From: Dehalococcoidia bacterium
GTDB taxonomy: Bacteria > Chloroflexota > Dehalococcoidia > JACVQG01 > JAHKAY01
Length of the DNA: 7,881 bases
NCBI GenBank assembly: GCA_030740315.1
Contig: JASLXN010000064.1
Coordinates: 1-7,881 of the forward strand
Reading direction: 5' to 3'
In this document: piece after piece, positions 1 to 4,448 of the stretch
Layout of the letters: each line of letters opens with the position of its first letter
How positions within the stretch are numbered: the first letter of the stretch is position 1
Translations under genes and position numbers: made by a program
Notes under the pieces: model-generated
What the model saw: only the letters and a program-made list of their open reading frames with translations
Told to the model about the DNA's origin: nothing
Databases searched by the model: none

Positions 1-233
1 GTTTGCCTGGCTACGGGCAAATCGGCCCTCGCGAGCTCTTCCATCTTTGCCTGAATCGTTGCAAGGTTGGCCTCAGTAAACCCAGGATCGTAGGCAAAAT
101 CGTAGTAGAAGCCGTCCTCAATGGGGGGGCCGATGGCGAACCTGGCCTCCGGGAACAGCTCCTGCACGACGCCGGCCATCAGATGGGAAGCCGAATGGCG
201 CATGGTCTTCAGATGGTCTTCTTGAGTGGACAA
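1..233 (-). CDS. thrS: Threonyl-tRNA synthetase, N-terminal fragment (TGS-less form)
   Basis: This is the 5' part of threonyl-tRNA synthetase, which charges tRNA(Thr) in the cytoplasm; the gene runs out of the window at base 1. The translation begins MSTQEDHLKTMRHSASHLMA and continues through IGPPIEDGFYYDF and a PGFTEANLATIQAKMEEL stretch. That is the start of the N2 editing domain, including its HxxxH zinc-type motif (HSASH). Normal bacterial ThrS has about 60 TGS residues before this point. Here an in-frame TAG at 296-294 leaves room for at most 19 further codons, so the TGS domain is absent. I chose TTG at 233 because AAAGGG (244-239) lies 5 bases upstream. GTG at 236 is possible but has only 2 bases of spacing. 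ATG at 287 would add a low-complexity tail across a hairpin and sits almost on the predicted transcription start. Family identity is very secure; the exact start is not. Confidence 0.93.
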   Translation of the reverse strand, partial: MSTQEDHLKTMRHSASHLMAGVVQELFPEARFAIGPPIEDGFYYDFAYDPGFTEANLATIQAKMEELARADLPVARQ

Positions 234-252
234 CACTTCCCTTTCACAGCAA

Positions 253-274
253 GGGGAAGCCACCCGGCTCCCCC
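253..274 (-). promoter_or_regulatory. Stem-loop in the thrS leader
   Basis: On the minus strand the leader reads GGGGGAGCC, loop GGGT, GGCTTCCCC: nine consecutive pairs including one G-U. The plus-strand version would have an A-C mismatch, so the structure favours the thrS transcript. It ends about 8 bases before the AAAGGG ribosome-binding site and could affect ribosome loading. No U-tract follows, so it is not a classical terminator, and the conserved T-box sequence is not visible. Any regulatory role is inference. Confidence 0.45.
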
Positions 275-297
275 CTAGCACCCGCATCAAGTGCTAT

Positions 298-325
298 TTT
301 ATACTTAATAGCGGGCCTGCGGCAA
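298..325 (-). promoter_or_regulatory. Predicted sigma-70-type promoter for thrS
   Basis: Reading leftward, a TTGCCG -35 box (325-320) is followed after 16 bases by a TATAAA -10 box (303-298) in an A/T-rich patch. Transcription would start near 291, giving a leader of about 55 bases that contains the 274-253 hairpin before the TTG/GTG start. The -10 matches 5 of 6 bases and the -35 matches 4 of 6. Confidence 0.5.
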
Positions 326-354
326 GGCGGGGTGATTTTGAAGGAGGTGGGGCT

Positions 355-531
355 ATGGCTTAGGCGGGTCAGGAAGAGCGAGAGATGGTTGCTGGGTGGA
401 TACGTGGGCTGAGTAGCGAGGATGCTATTAAGGCTTATAAGGCTATTGTGAGGTAGATTGGCGTGGGCCTGAGCCTTCTTGATAGGCATGCAGAAAGGCG
501 AATCGTCACGACAAAATTACGTTGTGGCTGA
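355..531 (+). pseudogene. Decayed or interrupted small reading frame, unrecognised
   Basis: A textbook ribosome-binding site (AAGGAGGTG, 341-349) sits 5 bases before ATG at 355, but the third codon is TAG (361). The same frame then reads like a helical, charged protein: AGQEEREMVAGWIRGLSS, EDAIKAYKAIVR, a second TAG at 454, then IGVGLSLLDRHAERRIVTT up to TGA at 529. A shorter intact frame, ATG 385 to TAG 456 (23 residues), is also possible. I do not recognise a family. The good start signal combined with two amber codons suggests a gene remnant. A two-codon mini-ORF used in regulation, or chance, are the alternatives. Confidence 0.3.
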
Positions 532-546
532 CTTAGCAGTCGTGAT
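505..546. repeat. Inverted repeat, 8-base arms
   Basis: GTCACGAC (505-512) pairs with GTCGTGAT (539-546) across a 26-base loop: eight pairs with one terminal G-U. Part of the loop (ACGTTGTGGC) can also pair imperfectly with GCCACGT (550-556), so two folds compete. It is the first of a run of paired elements leading to rubredoxin. Confidence 0.4.
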
Positions 547-587
547 AGTGCCACGTACCTGATTCTATTGGATGCAACTGAAGTTCA

Positions 588-688
588 GGGCCTAAGGCTG
601 TCCTGTCGCCAAGCTCCCATGTTAGTTCGACCTAGGCCCAAAGAGAACTCCAACTTTCTACTTTGTAATATCGGTTGGCTTTTTGGGC
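588..688 (+). promoter_or_regulatory. Two mutually exclusive stems; switch-like RNA candidate
   Basis: Stem A pairs GGGCCTA (588-594) with TAGGCCC (633-639). Stem B pairs GCCCAAAGAG (636-645) with CTTTTTGGGC (679-688), all ten positions pairing including one G-U. It continues, after a bulge AACT, as CCAAC (650-654) with GTTGG (674-678) around a 19-base loop. The two stems share bases 636-639 and cannot both form, the geometry seen in attenuators and riboswitches. No U-run follows stem B and I recognise no known RNA family. It lies upstream of the promoter I predict for rubredoxin, so it could instead belong to an independent small RNA or be decayed mobile DNA. Confidence 0.35.
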
Positions 689-706
689 ATCCTCTAATTT
701 CATTCG

Positions 707-735
707 TTGTCCGGCCCCGAGAAGTGTGCTACCAT
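707..735 (+). promoter_or_regulatory. Predicted promoter for the rubredoxin gene
   Basis: TTGTCC (707-712) and TACCAT (730-735) are separated by 17 bases, each matching 4 of 6 consensus positions. The implied start near 742 would place the 749-777 stem-loop at the very 5' end of the rubredoxin message. Confidence 0.35.
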
Positions 736-748
736 TGAATCCAACTCT

Positions 749-777
749 GCCCGAGGGGTATGAGGCCCTCTCCGGGC
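749..777 (+). promoter_or_regulatory. G+C-rich stem-loop in the rubredoxin leader
   Basis: GCCCG (749-753) pairs with CGGGC (773-777). After a single bulged C, AGGGG (754-758) pairs with CCCTCT-side bases 767-771, with one G-U and an 8-base loop. CTTCTAT follows, which is not a convincing U-tract. It could be a weak terminator for upstream transcription or a stabilising 5' hairpin. Confidence 0.4.
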
Positions 778-822
778 CTTCTATCCGGGTCTTGTGATGC
801 TTAGCAAACAGGAAGGGTCAAT

Positions 823-984
823 TTGAACCAGTGGGAGTGCGTAGTCTGCGGTTATGTCTATGACCCGGAGCAGGGGGACCCTGATAGTGGAGTGGCACCA
901 GGTACCACCTTCGGGGGGCTGCCGGATGGCTGGCAGTGCCCACTCTGCGGCGCCTCCAAGGATGACTTCCACCCGTTGGGGTAA
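823..984 (+). CDS. Rubredoxin
   Basis: This is a 53-residue rubredoxin, a small cytoplasmic iron protein that carries single electrons. The translation starts MNQWECVVCGYVYDPEQGDP. All family hallmarks are present: CxxCG at residues 6-10 and CPLCG at 39-43 supply the four cysteine ligands, with YDPEQGDP, GVAPGT, LPDGW and KDDF between and after them. Length is normal for the one-domain form. The TTG start at 823 is the only in-frame candidate placed just before the conserved WEC, and GGAAGGG (811-817) lies 5 bases upstream. It appears monocistronic, with its own predicted promoter and a stem-loop over its stop codon. No partner (superoxide reductase, rubrerythrin, flavodiiron protein) is adjacent, so its electron acceptor cannot be inferred. 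Rubredoxins suggest an anaerobe or an oxidative-stress role. Confidence 0.96.
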   Translation: MNQWECVVCGYVYDPEQGDPDSGVAPGTTFGGLPDGWQCPLCGASKDDFHPLG

Positions 985-1006
985 AGGGGTCGGCCCGCGG
1001 CCCTTT
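983..1006 (+). terminator. Possible stem-loop terminator after rubredoxin
   Basis: AAAGGG (983-988, overlapping the TAA stop) pairs with CCCTTT (1001-1006) around a 12-base G+C-rich loop. An inner alternative pairs GGCC with GGCC across CGC. The following bases are CCGTTCCC, so there is no U-run and intrinsic termination would be weak. Confidence 0.3.
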
Positions 1007-1034
1007 CCGTTCCCACCCGCCCAGTTGGATTTCT

Positions 1035-1063
1035 TTGATAGGAGAAGCGGCAAAGGCTATACT
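1035..1063 (+). promoter_or_regulatory. Strong predicted sigma-70-type promoter
   Basis: TTGATA (1035-1040) and TATACT (1058-1063), each 5 of 6 matches to consensus, are separated by exactly 17 bases. The start near 1070 would give a leader of about 67 bases before the ATG at 1137. This is the best promoter match in the window and argues that the dehydrogenase-like gene is transcribed separately from rubredoxin. It also argues against extending that gene upstream to 1035. Confidence 0.6.
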
Positions 1064-1136
1064 GGGTGGCAAGCCTTTCCTCACATCTTCTGGCAATCAC
1101 CGGCAGTGCGGCGCTGCAAGGGAAATGGGGGATAAT

Positions 1137-2054
1137 ATGGTATCGGACGGTCCCAAGTTGGGGATAATTGGCTTCGGGGAGGTGGGCTATCACATGGCCA
1201 GAGGCCTCAAAGGTGAGGGACTGGGCTGGGTGGTGGCCTTTAACAACGGCAATAGAAACAGACCCCCCTACTCCGATGCCTTCAGGGAATATGCAGCCGG
1301 CATAGGTGTGGTCCTAACTGCCACGGTGGAGGAGTTGGTGCGGGGGAGCGATATTGTTCTGTCCACGGTTGTCCCCACCGCTGCGTTGGAGACAGCCAGA
1401 GAGGCATCGCCCTATCTGACATCCGCACACCTTTTCGTTGACCTGAACTCGTGCTCCCCGGAGGCCAAGGAACAGGGCCGGGACCTGGTGTTGACACGGG
1501 GTACCCGCTATGTTGACGGTGCCATCATGGATAGACCGGTTTCCGATGAGCACAGGGCCTGCATCTTCGCCTCCGGTGAGGGTGCCGAGGCTTTTCATGA
1601 TGCCATGGCCGGGTCCGGTATGAACATCCGGGTGATATCCGGAAGGGTAGGGGATGCCGCCCTACTCAAAATGATATATAGCATTATCGCCAAGGGCATG
1701 CAGGCACTGCTCCTGGAGAGCTTTGAGACACTCTACAGGGCGGGGCTTGACCCGGGTGTTTATGATGGCCTGAACAACATGGTCAGCCAGTCGGGACTCC
1801 TGGAGCGGGCCGGTCCCATCATCGCCCATACGGCCACACACGCCGGACGCAGGGCCGGGGAGATGGAGTTCGTAGGGGACACTCTGCTGCGCCTGGGGGT
1901 TGAGCCTACCATGGCGATGGCCACGGCCAAACGCCTCACCTGGTGCGCCGGGCTTGACCTGCCGCAGCACTTCCCTAATGGGCTACCCTCTAACTATAAG
2001 GCGGTTTTCGAGGTCGTTAACAAGCTTGTTGGGGAGGGCCAGCCCCGCAACTGA
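1137..2054 (+). CDS. NAD(P)-binding beta-hydroxyacid dehydrogenase-like protein with DUF1932-type C-terminus
   Basis: A 305-residue oxidoreductase related to 6-phosphogluconate and 3-hydroxyisobutyrate dehydrogenases. The N-terminal Rossmann fold shows LGIIGFGEVG with GxGxxG at residues 12-17. The substrate-side motif DLNSCSP is at 102-108, and the helix around GDAALLKMIYS contains the likely catalytic lysine, K178. From about residue 195 (ESFETLYRAGL, then MEFVGDTLLRLGVEP) the sequence resembles the DUF1932 / putative phosphogluconate dehydrogenase C-terminal domain rather than the classical one. The hydroxyacid substrate cannot be read from sequence. I chose ATG 1137 (GGGGGA 4 bases upstream) over ATG 1125, whose AAGGG is only 2 bases away; the frame is open to 1035 but that extension does not look like protein. 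A strong promoter lies just upstream, and 123 bases separate it from the next gene. Confidence 0.85.
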   Translation: MVSDGPKLGIIGFGEVGYHMARGLKGEGLGWVVAFNNGNRNRPPYSDAFREYAAGIGVVLTATVEELVRGSDIVLSTVVPTAALETAREASPYLTSAHLFVDLNSCSPEAKEQGRDLVLTRGTRYVDGAIMDRPVSDEHRACIFASGEGAEAFHDAMAGSGMNIRVISGRVGDAALLKMIYSIIAKGMQALLLESFETLYRAGLDPGVYDGLNNMVSQSGLLERAGPIIAHTATHAGRRAGEMEFVGDTLLRLGVEPTMAMATAKRLTWCAGLDLPQHFPNGLPSNYKAVFEVVNKLVGEGQPRN

Positions 2055-2126
2055 ACCGTCCCGGCTGCCAGCCTCCCCCATACCCCCGTAGCCGCCACAC
2101 CGCTTCCTATCCCAGTGGCCTGCCTT

Positions 2127-2153
2127 TTGCCCCCCCCGCCAAGGTGATATAAT
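2127..2153 (+). promoter_or_regulatory. Predicted promoter of the acyl-CoA dehydrogenase gene, with a C8 tract
   Basis: A perfect TATAAT (2148-2153) lies 24 bases before the ATG at 2178. The best -35 is TTGCCC (2127-2132), 15 bases upstream, a shorter spacer than the usual 17. Eight consecutive C residues (2130-2137) overlap the -35 and spacer. The implied leader is under 20 bases and contains the GAGGAGG ribosome-binding site (2167-2173). Confidence 0.5.
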
Positions 2154-2177
2154 GCTGGGGTAAAACGAGGAGGAGAT

Positions 2178-3323
2178 ATGGATTTCAATTTCACTCCGGA
2201 GGAGGAAGCCCTCCGGCGACAGGCAAGAAAGGTGGCCGTGGAGGAGTTGGAGCCCCTGGCACCCGAGGCCGACGAGTCCTATGAAGTCACGCCGCAGGTG
2301 ACCCAGATTCTGGCCCGGGAGGGCCTCTTCCGCTACATCGCCCCTGAAGAGTACGGTGGGCACGGTATTCGGGTGACCAACATATGCATCGTCCGCGAGG
2401 AGCTGGCCCGGGCCTGCGCCCAGGCCGATACCACCTTTGCCATGAATGGCCTGGGAAGCTACCCCACCGTGCTGGCGGGGAGCGAGGAGCAGAAACGCCG
2501 CTATTTGCCCCCGCTGGCCTCCGGGGAGAAGCTGGGTAGCTTCGCGCTCACCGAGCCCGACGGCGGCTCTGATGTGGCCGCTATGAAGACCATAGCCGTG
2601 CGGGACGGTGACTCCTATGTTCTGAACGGCATGAAGCGTTTTGTTAGCCAGACCGGCGCTGCTCACACCTATACCGTGTTCGCCAAAACAGACCCCAGCG
2701 CCCGCAGCCGGGGCATATCCGCCTTTGTGGTGGAGGAGGGCACACCGGGGTTCAGCACGGACCGCAGGCTCAGGGTGCTGGCACCTCACGCCATCGGGGA
2801 GCCCCTGTTTGAGGACTGCCGTATCCCCGTTTCCAACCTGCTGGGGAAAGAGGGCGACGGCATGAAGATAGCTCTCAGTACCCTTGACATGTTCCGCACT
2901 ACGGTGGGGGCAGCGGTATTAGGCCTGGCCCTGGCCGCCTATGATGAGGCCATCAGCTACTCCCAGCACCGCTTTGCCTTCAGCCAGCCCCTGGCCGAGT
3001 TCCAGGCCACACAGTTCAAGATTGCCGATATGGCTACCTCCATAGACGCCGCCCGCCTCCTCATATACCGGGCCGCATGGCTCAAAGACCAGGGCCAGGA
3101 CCGCGTGATTCTGGAGGCCTCCATGGCCAAGCTCTTCGCCACCGAGATGGCCCAGAAGGTGGCCGACGATTCCCTGCAAATACACGGCGGTATGGGCGTG
3201 GTAAAGGGAATGGCCATTGAGCGCATCTTCCGGGAGGTGCGCGCCGCCCGCATCTACGAGGGCACCTCCGAAATCCAGCGCATCACCATATCCCGGGAGA
3301 TTCTCAAGCGGGTGCGGGGTTAG
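2178..3323 (+). CDS. Acyl-CoA dehydrogenase family protein
   Basis: A 381-residue FAD enzyme of the acyl-CoA dehydrogenase family, which oxidises acyl-CoA thioesters to 2-enoyl-CoA and passes electrons to electron-transfer flavoprotein. Length and layout are standard: an N-terminal helical domain starting MDFNFTPEEEALR, the FAD/substrate motif ALTEPDGGSD at residues 123-132, the beta domain, then the C-terminal helical domain with QHRFAFSQPLAEFQ and QIHGGMG near 333-339. IYEGTSEIQR places the likely catalytic base at Glu361, the short/medium/branched-chain-type position. GAGGAGGAG (2167-2175) strongly supports the ATG. The chain-length preference is not readable. It lies between a beta-hydroxyacid dehydrogenase-like gene and an SDR, which suggests acyl-CoA or carboxylic acid catabolism. 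The 256-base gap downstream contains a hairpin array and may separate it transcriptionally from the SDR. Confidence 0.94.
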   Translation: MDFNFTPEEEALRRQARKVAVEELEPLAPEADESYEVTPQVTQILAREGLFRYIAPEEYGGHGIRVTNICIVREELARACAQADTTFAMNGLGSYPTVLAGSEEQKRRYLPPLASGEKLGSFALTEPDGGSDVAAMKTIAVRDGDSYVLNGMKRFVSQTGAAHTYTVFAKTDPSARSRGISAFVVEEGTPGFSTDRRLRVLAPHAIGEPLFEDCRIPVSNLLGKEGDGMKIALSTLDMFRTTVGAAVLGLALAAYDEAISYSQHRFAFSQPLAEFQATQFKIADMATSIDAARLLIYRAAWLKDQGQDRVILEASMAKLFATEMAQKVADDSLQIHGGMGVVKGMAIERIFREVRAARIYEGTSEIQRITISREILKRVRG

Positions 3324-3364
3324 CCTATTTTCCCACCCACCCGCCCGTGTTATTTATCTGGCGG

Positions 3365-3452
3365 GCGAAGCCCTATCCGATAGTGCTTCGCCTATCGGTC
3401 CGAAGGACTCCGGACTCCTTCGGAAAGTCCGATGAGCAAGGCATCATCGGAC
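3365..3452. repeat. Array of three abutting hairpins with 8-base loops
   Basis: Three perfect inverted repeats stand in a row: CCGATAG/CTATCGG (3377-3398, 7 pairs), TCCGAAGGA/TCCTTCGGA (3399-3424, 9 pairs) and GTCCGATGA/TCATCGGAC (3427-3452, 9 pairs). Each has an 8-base loop, with 0 and 2 bases between units. The left end can instead fold as GCGAAGC (3365-3371) with GCTTCGC (3385-3391), with CTAT/ATAG inside, excluding the first hairpin. Inside the second unit GGACTCC is repeated in tandem (3405-3418). It starts 42 bases after the acyl-CoA dehydrogenase stop. It may act as a terminator or mRNA 3' stabiliser, or be a REP-like or MITE-like interspersed element. No U-tract is present. Confidence 0.6.
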
Positions 3453-3481
3453 AGGCCCCCGGGAGCGCGAAATAAACCTGG

Positions 3482-3507
3482 TAAAGGCATAGCTTGCTGC
3501 GCCTTTA
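3482..3507. repeat. Inverted repeat upstream of the SDR gene
   Basis: TAAAGGC (3482-3488) and GCCTTTA (3501-3507) form 7 pairs around a 12-base loop. The octamer CCTGGTAA occurs at 3477-3484 and again at 3516-3523, flanking it as direct repeats. Possibly part of the same palindrome-rich element as 3365-3452. Confidence 0.3.
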
Positions 3508-3550
3508 AAGTTTCCTGGTAAGGAGAGGCTGATAAGCGAACTGTAAGGCA

Positions 3551-3560
3551 TTATCGATAA
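3551..3560. promoter_or_regulatory. Palindrome TTATCGATAA upstream of the SDR gene
   Basis: A perfect 10-base palindrome ends 19 bases before the SDR start codon, and another GATAA lies at 3531-3535. The position suits an operator for a dimeric regulator, but no promoter could be placed confidently around it, so this is only a candidate site. Confidence 0.25.
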
Positions 3561-3579
3561 ACTAGCTTGTGGAGGCAGG

Positions 3580-4350
3580 ATGATTCTGGATAAGTTCTCT
3601 TTGAAAAACAAGGTGGCCGTAATTACCGGGGGCGGACGGGGCATCGGCCGGAGCACCGCCTTGGCCTTCGCCGAGGCCGGTGCCGATGTCTCGGTATGCG
3701 CCCGCACCACCGCCGATGTGGAGAAGGTGGCCGGGGAAGTACGGGAGCGGGGACGAAGGGGTATAGCCGCCACCTGCGATGTGCGCAAGGTGGAGCAGGT
3801 GGATGAGATGGTGAAGAAGACGGTGGCCGAGCTGGGCCGCATAGACATACTCATCAACAACGCCGGGGGCCAGTTCTGGTCCCGGCTGCTGGACATGTCG
3901 GAGAGGGGCTTCAACACCGTTGTCCAGGAGAACCTTACCTCCGTTTTCATCGTTAGCAACGCAGTGGTAAAAAGCATGGTGGACCAGGGCCATGGGGGCG
4001 GTATCATCAACATCAGCACCGGGGGTGCCCTCCGCGGTGGAACTGGCACCGCGCCCTATGCCGCCGCCAAAGCCGGGGTCATCAACCTGACCCTGACCCA
4101 GTCCTTTGAGTGGGCGCGCCACGATATCCGGGTCAACTGCATTCTCCCTGGGCCGATTTGGACCGAGGGGGTGGCGGTGGTACTGTTCAACACCCCGGAG
4201 CGTAAGGAGAAGGCTGTTAGCCGTATCACCCGGGGCCGCTTCGGCACCCCGGAGGATATCGCCTTGGCCTGCATATACCTATCGTCTCCGGCATCCGACT
4301 GGATTACCGGCCAGCACTTCTACATAAACGGCGGCGATAAGTTCTTTTAG
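3580..4350 (+). CDS. Short-chain dehydrogenase/reductase (SDR) family oxidoreductase
   Basis: A 256-residue classical SDR, a cytoplasmic NAD(P)(H)-dependent oxidoreductase. The cofactor motif TGGGRGIG is at residues 16-23, NNAG at 93-96, the structural Asn at 118 (ENLTSVF) and the active-site YxxxK at Y160/K164 (APYAAAKAG). RVNCILPGPIWTEG (184-197) and the C-terminal ITGQHFYINGG are typical. Classical enzymes place a Ser 13 residues before the Tyr; that position is Thr147 here, with Ser146 beside it. The sequence flavour is close to 3-oxoacyl-(ACP/CoA) reductases and the 2,4-dienoyl/trans-2-enoyl-CoA reductase branch, but substrate cannot be assigned. GGAGG (3571-3575) is 4 bases before ATG. 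It follows an acyl-CoA dehydrogenase, which suggests a shared role in acyl-CoA metabolism, although 256 bases of palindrome-rich DNA separate them. Confidence 0.92.
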   Translation: MILDKFSLKNKVAVITGGGRGIGRSTALAFAEAGADVSVCARTTADVEKVAGEVRERGRRGIAATCDVRKVEQVDEMVKKTVAELGRIDILINNAGGQFWSRLLDMSERGFNTVVQENLTSVFIVSNAVVKSMVDQGHGGGIINISTGGALRGGTGTAPYAAAKAGVINLTLTQSFEWARHDIRVNCILPGPIWTEGVAVVLFNTPERKEKAVSRITRGRFGTPEDIALACIYLSSPASDWITGQHFYINGGDKFF

Positions 4351-4393
4351 GCCCATACCGGAGCCTGCGGTGCGCCCAGGTCATATTGACCCC

Positions 4394-4424
4394 TTGGCAC
4401 CCTCCGGCGCAATGCCCCCATAAT
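4394..4424 (+). promoter_or_regulatory. Possible promoter for the DUF123 gene
   Basis: TTGGCA (4394-4399) and CATAAT (4419-4424) each match 5 of 6 consensus bases but are 19 bases apart, slightly long. The implied start near 4431 is about 18 bases before ATG 4449, which argues for that start rather than the open frame upstream. Confidence 0.3.
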
Positions 4425-4448
4425 AACCCCGTGGGGCCGGCACGCATA

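Larger units (their letters stand above)
237..822. other. Gene-free, structured intergenic stretch between thrS and rubredoxin
   Basis: About 585 bases lie between the divergent thrS and rubredoxin starts with no intact gene that I can support. The right part (about 485-740) looks poorer in G+C than the flanking genes. The stretch holds the thrS promoter and leader hairpin, the decayed reading frame at 355-531, inverted repeats at 505-546 and 588-688, and the rubredoxin promoter and leader hairpin at 707-777. No tRNA, CRISPR array or insertion sequence end could be recognised. Confidence 0.7.

Noticed and set aside
237..300. T-box riboswitch before thrS
   Set aside because: GGGTGG is present in the hairpin, but the conserved T-box sequence, specifier stem and terminator with U-tract are missing, and the leader is too short.
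244..489. 81-codon minus-strand frame upstream of thrS
   Set aside because: No ribosome-binding site and low-complexity sequence, and it runs across the predicted thrS promoter and leader. Probably chance.
588..640. Possible tRNA: 7-base acceptor-like pair with GTTCGA nearby
   Set aside because: Only 52 bases long, the TTCGA is in the wrong place relative to the acceptor-like strand, and no anticodon arm can be drawn.
1035..1136. Upstream extension of the NAD(P)-binding gene to 1035
   Set aside because: The extra 34 residues are not family-like, the first codon coincides with a strong -35 box, and the Rossmann strand begins just after ATG 1137.
1983..2789. 268-codon minus-strand open frame across the acyl-CoA dehydrogenase gene
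   Set aside because: The plus strand encodes a full acyl-CoA dehydrogenase with all motifs; the antisense product resembles no family and reflects G+C-rich codon bias.
3365..3452. CRISPR array
   Set aside because: The units differ in sequence, abut each other and have no spacers of regular length.
3444..4122. Minus-strand open frames opposite the SDR gene
   Set aside because: They are Pro/Ser-rich shadows of a well-supported SDR and have no good start signal.
4386..4448. Earlier TTG start for the DUF123 protein
   Set aside because: The added 21 residues are Pro-rich and precede the conserved domain, there is no ribosome-binding site, and a possible promoter lies inside them.
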